A DNA stretch of 58,015 nucleotides. It comes from Rhodothermales bacterium. Lineage in GTDB: Bacteria; Bacteroidota; Rhodothermia; Rhodothermales; Bin80. The stretch's first letter is position 1. Every line of letters starts with the position of its first letter. A model generated the notes under the pieces. The model had not been told where the DNA came from and did not search any database. It was given only the letters and a program-made list of their open reading frames with translations. Location: assembly GCA_028278205.1 (NCBI GenBank), contig JANQES010000080.1, forward strand, positions 1 through 58,015, in the 5' to 3' direction. Position numbers and translations under genes: made by a program. Positions 25,668 to 34,715 of this stretch are shown in pieces.

Positions 25668-27830
25668 ATGGTAACCAGGCTCTACCGGATTTTTAGGGCG
25701 AAGACCGCCGGACTGTGCGCGCCGCGAGGCTGCACCGTCTCGCGAGCGACGTGGCTCAGGCTGGGCTCGGTCTTCGGCCCATTGTTTCTGGTGGTAGTGC
25801 TGATGCGGCTGCTTCAGTACTCGATCACGGTGCGCGCGGGCGTTCCGCCGCTGAGCCTGATCCTGCTCTCGGCGGCGCTGACACCGCTGTTGCTGTTCCT
25901 CACCTCGGTGGCGGTCTACGTCTGGTGCCGCGCGCGCTGGCCCGATGTGCTGCCCGTCTGGCACTTCCTGGCCGTCAGCACACTCACCGCCGGCCTGAGC
26001 ATCGGCGCCTCGATGCTGGTGCCGCCGCCCACGACGGAGTGGCTCACGCTCTCGGCCTTCGAAGCCATTCGGTGGGATGTGCTGCTGTTGCTGTTGCTGG
26101 CGCTGTCGTTCCTTTTTTTGCTCGAACGCACACGCGGCCGGGTGCGCCTCGTCTGCCTGATCGTCCTCTACGCCCTGACGCCGCCTTTGATGTTCCTGCC
26201 CGCCGGAACGTTCGGCTACTTCGTCTCGACGGGCTCGCCGGCGGATGTGACGCTGCTGAAATACTTCCTGGTTAATTTTCCCGACCTGGCTAAAGTCATC
26301 GCGTCCGAGCTTTACGGGCTGCGGGTGCTGCTTCCGTTCTTGCCGGTGCTGATTTTGCTGCCGCCGCTGCTGCTGTTGCGCATCCGCCCGGTGCGGCGGT
26401 GGGCTTATGCAACGCCCACGCAGTCTGAGGCGGGCACCCCCTGGCACGTGCTGCTGGGGGCGATTCCGTTCGTGTTGTTGCTGGCGCTGCTGCCCCAGAC
26501 CTCTTTGCCGGAAGCGTATCCGCCGAGTTCCTACGTCAGCGTCCTGGGGGTCGATGCCGTCACCGGCTCGTCGCGCGCGCGGCCCGTCGTGCAGGAGACC
26601 ACCCCGCCTTTCGACACCAAGGGGCTGCGCCTGACCGCTACCGACAGCACGCGCCGCATGAACGTAGTGATGATCTTCCTCGAATCCATCCGAGCCCGTT
26701 CCACGACGCTTTTCGACCCGTCGCTCGATACGACGCCGTTCCTCGACACGCTGGCGCAGCAGGCGCTCGTAGCCGAGCAGATGTACGCGGTCGTTCCCTA
26801 CACCAACAAATCGCTGACGCCGCTGCTGGCAGGCATTCCCCCCTACCCCCACCGCGAGATCATCGCCGCCCGGCCCGGCGGCATCCCCGGCCCCGGCCTG
26901 CCGGCGCTGCTCAAACCCCACGGCTACCGTTCGGCCTTCTTCACACCCGCCACGCTGGCTTACGAACACAAAGACATCGTCCTGCAAAACCTCGGGTTCG
27001 ATGAGATGTACGGCGACGGCGCCTTCGAACCCAACGGCTTCGACCGGACCAACCACTTCGGCTACGAAGACAAGATCATCATCGAACCCAGCCTTGCCTG
27101 GGTGGACGACCGCGTTGCCGCCGGCGAACCGTTCTTTTTGAGCTATCTGACGCTGGTGGCCCACCATCCCTACACTGTACCACCGTCGTTCCAGCAACGC
27201 GACTACGGCGTCGAAGACGAAACCCTCAACGCCTACCTCAATGCCCTCCGCTACTCCGACGACTTCTTACGCGCGCTGATGCAGGGCTTCGAAGAACGCG
27301 ACCTGCTCGATTCCACCCTCTTCATCATCATCGGCGACCATGGGCAGGCTTTCGGCGAGCACAAACAACGCATGCACCCCGACGTGCTCTGGGACGAAGC
27401 GCTCCACGTGCCCGCGCTCCTCTACAACCCTGTGCTCTTCCCCCAAAGGCAATGGACCGGCGGCGCCCGCCAGCAAATAGACCTCCTCCCCACCGTGGCC
27501 GACGTGCTCAATATGAAGCTCGAAGGCGGCTTTTATCCGGGCCTCTCGATGCTCCAGCCGGTGCCGCCGGGCCGCGTGCTCTACTTCAGCGGATGGGAAA
27601 GCGACATCGTCCTCGCGCTGCGCCGGGATGCCATGAAGTTCATGTGCCGCTACAAACGATGCGCCATGCAAGTCTTCGACACCGCCGCCGATCCGCTCGA
27701 ACAAAACAACCTGGCCCCTACCCTCCCACCGGAACGCCTCCACGAAGCCGAACAAGAGATGCGCCGCTGGCGCCACAACGTCCGGCAAGTCTACAAAGAC
27801 CACCTTGCAACCGCAGATGAACGCAGATAA
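25668..27830 (+). CDS. LTA synthase-like membrane sulfatase/phosphotransferase
   Basis: A 720-residue protein of the alkaline phosphatase superfamily. About five membrane helices occupy residues 25-290. The periplasmic domain starts 'NVVMIFLESIRARSTTLF' with the metal-binding Glu. It holds the nucleophile region 'YTNKSLTPLL' (near 377) and the later metal motif 'IIGDHGQAFGEH' (near 555). LTA synthases use Thr; here Thr or the next Ser could serve. In Gram-negatives such proteins move phosphoglycerol or phosphoethanolamine groups to envelope glycans or lipids. I chose the ATG at 25668 over a TTG at 25608. The final residues (ATADERR) and the stop are encoded by a CGCAGATAA repeat shared with surE. 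Confidence 0.8.
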   Translation: MVTRLYRIFRAKTAGLCAPRGCTVSRATWLRLGSVFGPLFLVVVLMRLLQYSITVRAGVPPLSLILLSAALTPLLLFLTSVAVYVWCRARWPDVLPVWHFLAVSTLTAGLSIGASMLVPPPTTEWLTLSAFEAIRWDVLLLLLLALSFLFLLERTRGRVRLVCLIVLYALTPPLMFLPAGTFGYFVSTGSPADVTLLKYFLVNFPDLAKVIASELYGLRVLLPFLPVLILLPPLLLLRIRPVRRWAYATPTQSEAGTPWHVLLGAIPFVLLLALLPQTSLPEAYPPSSYVSVLGVDAVTGSSRARPVVQETTPPFDTKGLRLTATDSTRRMNVVMIFLESIRARSTTLFDPSLDTTPFLDTLAQQALVAEQMYAVVPYTNKSLTPLLAGIPPYPHREIIAARPGGIPGPGLPALLKPHGYRSAFFTPATLAYEHKDIVLQNLGFDEMYGDGAFEPNGFDRTNHFGYEDKIIIEPSLAWVDDRVAAGEPFFLSYLTLVAHHPYTVPPSFQQRDYGVEDETLNAYLNALRYSDDFLRALMQGFEERDLLDSTLFIIIGDHGQAFGEHKQRMHPDVLWDEALHVPALLYNPVLFPQRQWTGGARQQIDLLPTVADVLNMKLEGGFYPGLSMLQPVPPGRVLYFSGWESDIVLALRRDAMKFMCRYKRCAMQVFDTAADPLEQNNLAPTLPPERLHEAEQEMRRWRHNVRQVYKDHLATADERR

Positions 27831-27925
27831 ACGCAGATAAATGTAGATGACTACAGAATCTGCGTTCACCCGCGTCTATCTGCGGTTGCAATATCTGCTC
27901 TCATCTGCGCCTATCTGCGATTGCC
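27805..27925. repeat. CGCAGATAAA-word inverted repeat between convergent genes
   Basis: The left arm (about 27808-27848) repeats CCGCAGATGAACGCAGATAA. The right arm (about 27862-27923) holds TCTATCTGCGGTTGC and CTATCTGCGATTGC words. The sulfatase stop (27828-27830) lies in the left arm and the surE stop (27901-27903) in the right arm. It may be a two-way terminator. Confidence 0.85.
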
Positions 27926-28719
27926 CAGTCCCAGCTTCGCAATTCAGCAAGCAGGTCGTGGGCCGTCAGGTCGAATTGGATGGGCGTGAGCGAGACGAAA
28001 CCGTTTTCGATGGCTTCGAGGTCGGTGTGATCGCCTTCGTCGAGGTTGACGAAGCGGCCTGAGAGCCAGTAATAGGGCTGGTTGAGCGGATCGATGCGCT
28101 CGACGAACGACTCTTCCCACCGCGAGTGCGCCAGGCGTGTCACCTCGATGCCTTTGATCGCATCGAACGGCAAGGCGGGGATGTTGACGTTGAAGACGAT
28201 GCCCGGCGGGATCCCGTCTTGCAATACCTTGCGGGCGACGATCTCCGCATAGCGCGCAGCGGGTTCGAAGTCGTCCGGATTCCAGGCGCACAGCGAAAAG
28301 GCTACGGCGTCGAGTCCAAGGATCGAAGCCTCGGTAGCCGCGCTGACGGTGCCGGAATAGATGACGTTGACGGCGGTGTTGGGCCCTTTGTTGATACCGC
28401 TGACGACCAGATCCGGCGGGCGCGGCAGCAGATGGTTGACTGCCAGCTTGGCGCAATCCGCCGGTGTGCCGGTGATGGCATAGGCCGGGACGGCGCCCGA
28501 CGGCAATTCAAAACGCCAGGGCCGGGCGCGCACCGGATCGCGCACCGTGATAGAGTGCCCAACGGCGCTCTGCTCATCAATCGGCGCCACCACCATCACG
28601 TCGCCGAGCGCATCCATGGCCGCCGCCAGCGCATAGATCCCCGGCGCATCGATGCCGTCGTCGTTACAGACCAGGATGAGTGGTTTCTCCGAGGTCTCCG
28701 GTGGCTGGTTCGTTTTCAT
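27901..28719 (-). CDS. surE: SurE 5'/3'-nucleotidase
   Basis: A 272-residue survival protein SurE, a metal-dependent nucleoside monophosphate phosphatase. It has the N-terminal signature 'ILVCNDDGIDAPGI' (residues about 15-28), where the Asp pair binds metal. Also present are 'VVAPIDEQSAVGHSIT', 'GTPADCAKLAVNHL', and 'LVVSGINKGPNTAVNVIYSGT' in two parts around the Asn ligand. Length is typical. The last residues (AIADRRR) are encoded by the inverted repeat shared with the convergent sulfatase gene. Confidence 0.95.
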   Translation of the reverse strand: MKTNQPPETSEKPLILVCNDDGIDAPGIYALAAAMDALGDVMVVAPIDEQSAVGHSITVRDPVRARPWRFELPSGAVPAYAITGTPADCAKLAVNHLLPRPPDLVVSGINKGPNTAVNVIYSGTVSAATEASILGLDAVAFSLCAWNPDDFEPAARYAEIVARKVLQDGIPPGIVFNVNIPALPFDAIKGIEVTRLAHSRWEESFVERIDPLNQPYYWLSGRFVNLDEGDHTDLEAIENGFVSLTPIQFDLTAHDLLAELRSWDWAIADRRR

Positions 28720-28736
28720 TTATTATTGACGGGTAT

Positions 28737-28950
28737 CGTCTCGTCACTGGTCATTCGGTCGCTACGCTCCCTGTCATTCGTGGTCATTGGCTCGTTTACT
28801 CCGCTTCACTCCGTCAGTCGCCTTCGGCTCGTGTCGCTCGCGTCATTGATTGTCAAGTTTTTAACCCAATGACAATGAATGACGCGCCCGCAGGGCGCAA
28901 CTGACGCACGCCCAGCGTGCAAATGACACGAACGAAGTGAGCCAATGACC
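28737..28950. repeat. Inverted repeat of GTCATTG and CGTCA words
   Basis: The surE-panB gap of 235 bp is filled by this repeat. The left part has TCACTGGTCATTCGGTCG and GTCATTGGCTCG. The right part has CCAATGACAATGAATGACGC and GAGCCAATGACC. A 24-nt word at 28812-28835 recurs exactly at 29981-30004. Confidence 0.75.
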
Positions 28951-28954
28951 CACC

Positions 28955-29788
28955 TTAATAACTCTCATTTTCGGCAGGGAATTGACGCGTGCGCACGTCC
29001 TGAACGTAATCGTGGACGGCCTCGGTGATGGTCTCGGCGAGGTTGGCGTAGTGCCGGACGAAGCGCGGGTTGAAGTCCGTTGTCAGGCCCAGGGCGTCGT
29101 GCGTGACGAGCACCTGCCCGTCGCAGTGCATCCCGGCGCCGATGCCTATCGTGGGCATCCGGATCGACCGGGAGACTTCGCCGGCCAGTTCAGCCGGGAT
29201 TTTTTCGAGCACGACGGCAAAGCAACCCACGTCGTCGAGCAGTTTGGCATCTTTGCGGAGGCGGTCGGCTTCTTCCTCATCGCGGGCGCGCACCTTGTAG
29301 GTGCCGAAGCGGTAGATGCTCTGCGGCGTCAGCCCCAGGTGGCCCATCACCGGAATCCCGGCCTCAAGAATCCGTTCGACCGCCGAGACGACGGCCTCGC
29401 CGCCTTCGAGCTTGACGGCATGGGCGCCGGTCTCTTTCATCACGCGGATGGCCGAGTTGAGCGCCTCCAGCGGGTTGCCCTGGTACGAGCCGAACGGCAG
29501 ATCCACCACCACCAGCGCCCGCGAGACAGCCCGGACCACACACTGCGCGTGATAGATCATCTGGTCGAGCGTGATGGGCAGCGTGGTCTCGTGCCCGGCC
29601 ATCACGTTCGAGGCCGAGTCGCCCACGAGCAGCACGTCTACGCCGGCCTCGTCGAGGATACGCGCCGACGTATAATCATACGCCGTCAACATCGCAATCG
29701 GCGTGGCGGTCTTTTTCATCTGTTGCAACGTCTGCGTGGTAACCCGCTTGACGTCGTCCATCGTAAGGGTAGCCGTTTGGGTGCTCAT
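28955..29788 (-). CDS. panB: 3-methyl-2-oxobutanoate hydroxymethyltransferase
   Basis: A 277-residue PanB, which makes ketopantoate from 2-oxoisovalerate and methylene-tetrahydrofolate in coenzyme A synthesis. Visible motifs are 'MLTAYDYTSARILDEAGVD', 'LLVGDSASNV', 'LPFGSYQGN' and 'AVKLEGGE'. The catalytic Glu region 'VMGHLGLTPQS' and the terminal 'IGIGAGMHCDGQVLVTHD' are also present. I chose the ATG at 29786-29788 (MSTQTATLT). An upstream extension would translate the GATTTTGG repeat and a hairpin. It stands alone between repeats, with no panC next to it. Confidence 0.95.
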   Translation of the reverse strand: MSTQTATLTMDDVKRVTTQTLQQMKKTATPIAMLTAYDYTSARILDEAGVDVLLVGDSASNVMAGHETTLPITLDQMIYHAQCVVRAVSRALVVVDLPFGSYQGNPLEALNSAIRVMKETGAHAVKLEGGEAVVSAVERILEAGIPVMGHLGLTPQSIYRFGTYKVRARDEEEADRLRKDAKLLDDVGCFAVVLEKIPAELAGEVSRSIRMPTIGIGAGMHCDGQVLVTHDALGLTTDFNPRFVRHYANLAETITEAVHDYVQDVRTRQFPAENESY

Positions 29789-29847
29789 TGTACGCTCGCG
29801 TTGCTTCAGGGAACGGTTCGGGGACTTCGGGGTGCCGGTCAATATAC

Positions 29848-30018
29848 GATTTTGGATTTTAGATTTTGGATTGGGTTCCGCACCGATTCTAAACAGCCGA
29901 AAAAGCCGCACCGGTCGAAGCCAGCGCGGCTCTTTCATTGGCTGATGGGATCAGGACGGGCGACCGATCCAAAATTACTTCGTCAGTCGCCTTCGGCTCG
30001 TGTCAAAATCTAAAATCG
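29848..30018. repeat. GATTTTGG-family element with internal hairpin, copy 2
   Basis: The left arm is 29848-29874. The centre is a hairpin of GAAAAAGCCGC (29899-29909) with GCGGCTCTTTC (29926-29936). The right arm starts at about 29966 (GATCCAAAATT) and resumes at 30004 (CAAAATCTAAAATCGG). It is split by a 24-nt word identical to 28812-28835. The element fills the ompH-panB gap. Confidence 0.8.
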
Positions 30019-30020
30019 GC

Positions 30021-30599
30021 TTAGTTGCTCGAAGTCTGCGTATCGTCGGGAATAGGCAGGCCGAGCTTGACAGCCACCTCTTCGGTGATGTTGATAATCC
30101 GATCTTCGTTGACGTAAAGGATGATGGGCTGATTGACACCGGCATGGCTGCGCAGCACCAGATCGATCCCTTTCTCCTTGGCCACTTCGTTAATGGCGAC
30201 TCCAACGCGCTCGAAGATCGGATTGAGCAATTCAGCCTGACGTTGCGCCAGTTGCTGATCGCTCTCGGCGGCCTTCCTCTGGATCTCCTGCTGCGCCACG
30301 GCCAGTTCTTGCTCGCGTTCCTGGCGGCGCTCTTCCGAGAGCAGGGCCTGTTGTTTCTGGTAGCGGTCTACCTTGCCCTGGAACTCCTCATAGAGCGCTT
30401 GCAGCACGTTCTGGCTGGTCTGGTACTCTTGCTGCAACTGCTGCTGGACGTTCTGGTAGTCCGGCATGGCTGCAATAAGGAGTTCGTGATCGGTATAGCC
30501 GATCTTGAGGGGCGCCACTTGCTGAGCCAGCGCGTCGGCGCTCAGGCCGGAAAACAGAAGAAGGCCGAGGGCCGCGAGACTGAGGATTCGCTGTAGCAT
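30021..30599 (-). CDS. OmpH/Skp family periplasmic chaperone 2
   Basis: A 192-residue protein with a signal peptide (1-26, ending ALAQQ). The OmpH core follows: 'LKIGYTDHELLIAAMPDYQN', a long coiled-coil arm at about 55-140 rich in Gln, Glu and Lys ('RRQEREQELAVAQQEIQ'), and the closing 'EVAKEKGIDLVL'. Skp-type trimers hold unfolded outer-membrane proteins on the way to BamA. I chose the ATG at 30597-30599, which gives the signal peptide. It is third in the bamA-ompH-ompH row. Confidence 0.88.
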   Translation of the reverse strand: MLQRILSLAALGLLLFSGLSADALAQQVAPLKIGYTDHELLIAAMPDYQNVQQQLQQEYQTSQNVLQALYEEFQGKVDRYQKQQALLSEERRQEREQELAVAQQEIQRKAAESDQQLAQRQAELLNPIFERVGVAINEVAKEKGIDLVLRSHAGVNQPIILYVNEDRIINITEEVAVKLGLPIPDDTQTSSN

Positions 30600-30657
30600 A
30601 TTGAAACGTTTTTGTTTCAGAATAGGGTTAGGATGGACGGAGAGGCCTGCCGCCTTC

Positions 30658-31215
30658 CTACTGGCGGTTGCCCCTCTGTGTACTCTCAATCTCGATGCCA
30701 AGTTCTTCTAGCACCTGATTGCTCAGGTCAAACTGGTCGCTGGCATAGAGGAAGAGGAAGTCGCCGCTTTTGTCGAAGACATAGTCATAACCTTCGGCCA
30801 GGGCCACTTCTTCGATGGCGGCAAGCACCTTTTCCTGAATGGGCTTGAGCAGTTGTTCCTGCTGTTTGAACAGATCGCCGTCGGGGCCGAAGTACTGGCT
30901 TCGGAGCCGTTCCACTTCCTCTTCGGCGGCAATGATCTCGTCGCGTTTACGCTGGCGTTCTTCCTGCGTATAGAGCAGTTCGCGCGCCTGATACTCCTGA
31001 AAAAGGTCGTCTACCTCTTTCTGTTTGGCCTGCAAGTCGCGTTCCCACTCATTGGCCATGCGGTTGAGCTTTTGCTGCGTCGTGGCAAACTCCGGATACT
31101 TGCCGTAGATAAACTGCGAGTCGATGTAGGCGATCTTTTGCTGCGCCCACGCCGCCGCCGGCATCAGCAGAATCGCCAACGCGACGACCGGCAGCCACAA
31201 GGAAAGCGTCTTCAT
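30658..31215 (-). CDS. OmpH/Skp family periplasmic chaperone 1
   Basis: A 185-residue paralogue of the next gene. It has a signal peptide (1-24, AAAWAQQ), then 'KIAYIDSQFIYGKYPEFATT', a coiled-coil arm at about 50-120, and the closing motif 'EEVALAEGYDYVFDKSG'. Two OmpH genes in a row after bamA is a common Bacteroidota arrangement. It lies 58 nt ahead of the second copy, so the two are likely cotranscribed. Confidence 0.9.
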   Translation of the reverse strand: MKTLSLWLPVVALAILLMPAAAWAQQKIAYIDSQFIYGKYPEFATTQQKLNRMANEWERDLQAKQKEVDDLFQEYQARELLYTQEERQRKRDEIIAAEEEVERLRSQYFGPDGDLFKQQEQLLKPIQEKVLAAIEEVALAEGYDYVFDKSGDFLFLYASDQFDLSNQVLEELGIEIESTQRGNRQ

Positions 31216-31285
31216 GTACTTTTTTTGATTGAGCGAAACGGATGTCGTGGTACGGCCCCACCGGGACCTGTCCAGTTATGAGGAC

Positions 31286-31359
31286 GGTGAGCGAAGGTCG
31301 AATGTCGAGGGTCGAATGCCGAGTGTCTCATTTTGCCCATTCGACATTCGTCATTCGAA
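31286..31359. repeat. GTCGAATG-word inverted repeat
   Basis: The left words are GGTCGAATGTCGAGGGTCG and GAATGCCGAGTGTC. The right words are CATTCGACATTCGTCATTCG. The element lies in the bamA-ompH gap. Confidence 0.8.
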
Positions 31360-31364
31360 CTTCA

Positions 31365-33890
31365 TCAATTTGTGAAGCCCTGGCCTAGCGAGAACTGGAA
31401 GAGCCAGCGCTTCGAGCCATTGTGTTTGCCTTCTTGCCCCGGAATCGGCGTAAACTCGTCGAAGTTGTAACCGTAGGTCAACTCAAGCATACCCAGGATG
31501 GGCAGGAACAACCGCGCGCCCAGACCCGCCGAGCGAAACAGTTGCGTGGGGTTGTAGGTGCCGAAGTTATCCCAGGTGTTGGCAGCATCCATAAACAGGT
31601 AGGGCGCCGCCGTCAACTGCGGCGTCTGCACGGCCAGGAAGCGGAACTCCGACGTATACTTGTTCAAGACACGCCCGCCGACGGCTTCGTTGCCCCGGCG
31701 CGGGCCGAGCGCGCGGGCCGGGAAACCGCGCATATAAATAATGTCTTTGCCGAAGTTGTCGCGGAAGCCCTGCACGTCGAAGGGCGAACCACCCACCACG
31801 TAGCGTTCGAACAACACGTCGTCGCCCGTGATCGAGCCGATGTAGCCGAACTCGCCCGTCACGTTCAGCGTCAGCTTGCGCGTCAGTGGCACGTTCCACC
31901 CGCTGTTAAATTTCCACTTGTGGTACTGGATGAAGTCGCCCACCGGCGGCGCAATTTCCAGCGAGAGCACCATGCTCGACCCCGTCGTCGGGAAAACCGG
32001 GTGATCGAGCGAACTGCGCGAGAGCGCCTGCCGCAACGTCACCTGCTGGCTCGTGCCCAGCGGCAACGACGAGGTGAAGTCGCGGTTGAGGAAATACTGA
32101 TAGCCCACCGACGTCGAGGTGCTGAACTTATCGTCGGGCCACTTCAGCCGCTGCTCGTAGAAGACGCTGGCCGAGGTCCGGACGAATTTCTGGCCGGTGT
32201 CGATGTTGCTGCTGCTGAAGGTGTAGAACGACGTGCCGTTGAAGCGCGAGTGCGAAAGCGTGAAGCCCACCGGCGTCGGCTTGCCCCGGAACCACGGCTC
32301 GGTGAAACCGAGCGTGTAGCTCTGATAGGCCGTGCCGTTGGTCTGAAGACTCACCGAGAGCCGCTGCCCGTCGCCCGACGGCAAGGGTTTCCACGAGCCT
32401 TTCTTAAAGACATCCTGCACCGAGAAGTTGTTGAAGCCGAACCGCAGCATCAACACCAGCCCGAACCGCCCGTACGTGCCCGAAAGCTCAAGCTGATCGC
32501 TGCCCACCTCTTCGAGCTTGTACGTCAGATCGACCAGTTTCTTTTGCTGATCGAGGTTGATGCCGGGGCCGGCGCCGAGTTTCTCCTGATCGAAATAGTT
32601 CAACTGAGACAGCCGGCGCACGGTCTCCTGAATCAACTCGCGGCTGAACGTCTGGCCGGGCACGGTGTAGAGTTCGCGGCGGATGACGTGCTCCTTCGTC
32701 TTCAAATTACCGGCGATGTCAATCTGGCCGAACTTGAAGATGTCGCCCTCATAGATGTCGTAGTGCAGATCGAGCGAGTCGCCGACGACGCGCACTTCGG
32801 GCTCGACGCGGAAGAGCATGTGCCCCCGGTTCATGTAGAGGCTCGATACGTCGCTGCTGCGGCGGTTGCCGTAGAGGTTCTGTTCCAGCCGGTCCGAATT
32901 ATAGACGTCGCCCTTTTGAATGCCGAGCGCCTGGGTGAGCGTCTCATCGCGATAGACCGTGTTGCCGTCCCATTCGACGTTGCGGATGTGATACTTCGGC
33001 CCTTCGTGGATATCCATCTTGACGATCAGCCCCGGCTCCTTGCCGGACGTATCAAGATAAACCGAGTCGCTGACGATGCGGGCGTCGTAGAAGCCTTTCG
33101 TGTTGTAATAGGCGATGACTTTGTCCTTGTCATCTTCATAGTCGGTCTGGTCGAAGCGCGACTTTTTCCAGAACTGCCACCAGCGATCCCGCTTGGTCTC
33201 TTTCATCTTCTTGCGCACCTTGCCGCTCGAAATCTCGGTATTGCCGCTGACGATGATGTCTTCGATCTCGACCTGCTGGCCACGATCGACGGCGAAATCG
33301 AGCACGAGCGTGTTCTGCTCCGTCTCGGTGCGGTTGACCTCGATTTCGGCCAGCATGTAGCCTTTCTCGGCAAAGTATTCTTTGATGACCTGCTTGGAGC
33401 GTTCGAGGTCGGCAGGGCGAACGCGGCTGCCTTTGAAGAGGGGTATCTTCTTCTGAAGGTCTTTGCGGTGTTTTTTCTTGACGCCGGAGAACGTATAGTC
33501 GCTCAGTTGCGGTTCTTCTTTGACGCGAATCACCAGAAAGATTCCTTCGCCGGCCCGCCGTTCTTCGACGATCTTGACGTCGGAGAAGACGCGCAGCCGG
33601 TAGATGTTGCGGATGGCATCGGCGAGGGCCTGGTCGCCGGGAATGTTGACCGTCTGCCCGACGGCCAGCCCGCTGCTTTGCAGCACGAACGTGCGCATGC
33701 TCTCTTCGTCGACCCCTTCGACGGAGAGCCCCAGAATCTCGAAAGGCCGGGGCAACTGCGAAAAGGCGTCTGCCCGGCCGGTATTACTGGCGAGATTGGC
33801 GCTGGCCGGTACCAGTTGGGCCGCTGCCGGCCCGGCAAAGCCGAGCATCAACACGAAAACGAGCAGCAATCGAAAACGAATCGAAGGCAT
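31365..33890 (-). CDS. bamA: Outer-membrane protein assembly factor BamA
   Basis: An 841-residue BamA/Omp85, the essential insertase for outer-membrane beta-barrels. It has a signal peptide (1-24, GPAAAQL) and about five POTRA domains (40-440), for example 'GLSVEGVDEESMRTFVLQ', 'DIIVSGNTEISSGKVRKKM' and 'RNVEWDGNTVYRDETLTQAL'. A 16-strand barrel follows. The conserved loop-6 motif appears as 'YMRGFPARALGPR' (near 718). The POTRA 3 region has a basic, Trp-rich insert ('KETKRDRWWQFWKKSRFD') of the type common in Bacteroidota. I chose the ATG at 33888-33890, directly before the signal peptide. Confidence 0.95.
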   Translation of the reverse strand: MPSIRFRLLLVFVLMLGFAGPAAAQLVPASANLASNTGRADAFSQLPRPFEILGLSVEGVDEESMRTFVLQSSGLAVGQTVNIPGDQALADAIRNIYRLRVFSDVKIVEERRAGEGIFLVIRVKEEPQLSDYTFSGVKKKHRKDLQKKIPLFKGSRVRPADLERSKQVIKEYFAEKGYMLAEIEVNRTETEQNTLVLDFAVDRGQQVEIEDIIVSGNTEISSGKVRKKMKETKRDRWWQFWKKSRFDQTDYEDDKDKVIAYYNTKGFYDARIVSDSVYLDTSGKEPGLIVKMDIHEGPKYHIRNVEWDGNTVYRDETLTQALGIQKGDVYNSDRLEQNLYGNRRSSDVSSLYMNRGHMLFRVEPEVRVVGDSLDLHYDIYEGDIFKFGQIDIAGNLKTKEHVIRRELYTVPGQTFSRELIQETVRRLSQLNYFDQEKLGAGPGINLDQQKKLVDLTYKLEEVGSDQLELSGTYGRFGLVLMLRFGFNNFSVQDVFKKGSWKPLPSGDGQRLSVSLQTNGTAYQSYTLGFTEPWFRGKPTPVGFTLSHSRFNGTSFYTFSSSNIDTGQKFVRTSASVFYEQRLKWPDDKFSTSTSVGYQYFLNRDFTSSLPLGTSQQVTLRQALSRSSLDHPVFPTTGSSMVLSLEIAPPVGDFIQYHKWKFNSGWNVPLTRKLTLNVTGEFGYIGSITGDDVLFERYVVGGSPFDVQGFRDNFGKDIIYMRGFPARALGPRRGNEAVGGRVLNKYTSEFRFLAVQTPQLTAAPYLFMDAANTWDNFGTYNPTQLFRSAGLGARLFLPILGMLELTYGYNFDEFTPIPGQEGKHNGSKRWLFQFSLGQGFTN

Positions 33891-33997
33891 GGTGGAAGGC
33901 TTCTGAGATCGTCCAAGAGAGAGAGGGGCGTTGCCATCTGGCATTCAAACAGCGAGGCGGCGGCTTAAGTTTCGCCTAAAACGGGTGAATCCCCGTC

Positions 33998-34015
33998 CCC
34001 TGTAACGGTACAGGG
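33998..34015. promoter_or_regulatory. CCCTGTA/TACAGGG dyad in the bamA-lipoprotein gap
   Basis: CCCTGTAACGGTACAGGG forms a 7-bp perfect stem around ACGG. It lies in the 301-bp gap from which bamA and the small lipoprotein gene diverge. It may be an operator or a leader hairpin. I see no gene in the rest of the gap. Confidence 0.35.
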
Positions 34016-34191
34016 CTGCCGGTTATTGCCAGGGGCCCGGCCAAAGGCCTTGTCTTTCTCCTGTGGGGGATTTCCTGTCACTCGTAAGAGCGTTTCTTCT
34101 ACAGCCTCACCCGTTAAATATCCTTCAATACCGGAAGCGTCTACTACCTAATTAATAGCACGTTGCACGCGCATATGCCCTGAAACAGCAA

Positions 34192-34671
34192 ATGAAGAGA
34201 ACGTTTAGAAGTAGCCTCGTTTTCGCCATCTTGTTGATGGCCGGGATCCTGCTAAGTGCCTGCGACAGTACCGGCGAGGAAGGCGTTCAGGTGGTCAGAT
34301 ATTCCGGCCCAGAGATTACGCCGACCTCCGCCCTGGCTCAGTGGAAGGTGTCCATCGATCAAAACGGCGTCGTGCTGCTCGAAGAAGACACAACAGGCAC
34401 AGGTTTCCCCAACCCCGTAAGCATTTGGAACATCGCGTTCCTCGACACCGGCAATTCCTTGCCGGAGTTCATCAGCCTGACGGTTCGAAATCCCAACGGA
34501 AGCGTGGGGGGCCTCGTTAGCGGCACTGTTTACATTCAGGACTGGGACCTTGAAGACGTGATCAGCGGAGAAATTGAGGGCGAGATGAGACCGGGCGTCT
34601 CTGGGGCTGAACCCAATCCGCTGGTGCGTTTCTGGGTCGATTTGAGCGAGCAGCCGGCCCTGGGGATGTGA
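34192..34671 (+). CDS. Small lipoprotein of unknown function
   Basis: A 159-residue protein with a clear lipoprotein signal (residues 1-24, 'AILLMAGILLSAC', Cys24 as acylation site). Its acidic, beta-rich body is without a family I recognise ('ALAQWKVSIDQNGVVLLEE', 'EFISLTVRNPNGSVGG'). It is a plus-strand gene between bamA and uppS, which are often adjacent in Bacteroidota. It converges on uppS with a gap of only 44 nt. Insertion into an older uppS-bamA unit is likely but inferred. Confidence 0.7.
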   Translation: MKRTFRSSLVFAILLMAGILLSACDSTGEEGVQVVRYSGPEITPTSALAQWKVSIDQNGVVLLEEDTTGTGFPNPVSIWNIAFLDTGNSLPEFISLTVRNPNGSVGGLVSGTVYIQDWDLEDVISGEIEGEMRPGVSGAEPNPLVRFWVDLSEQPALGM

Positions 34672-34715
34672 ACGGATCAACCTTCACGTCACGTCCAGAC
34701 CGCCAGCCTATCCCC

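Noticed and set aside
34483..34500. tRNA T-arm-like GGTTCGAAATCCC
   Set aside because: It lies inside a coding sequence and has no matching acceptor, D-arm or anticodon arm around it.
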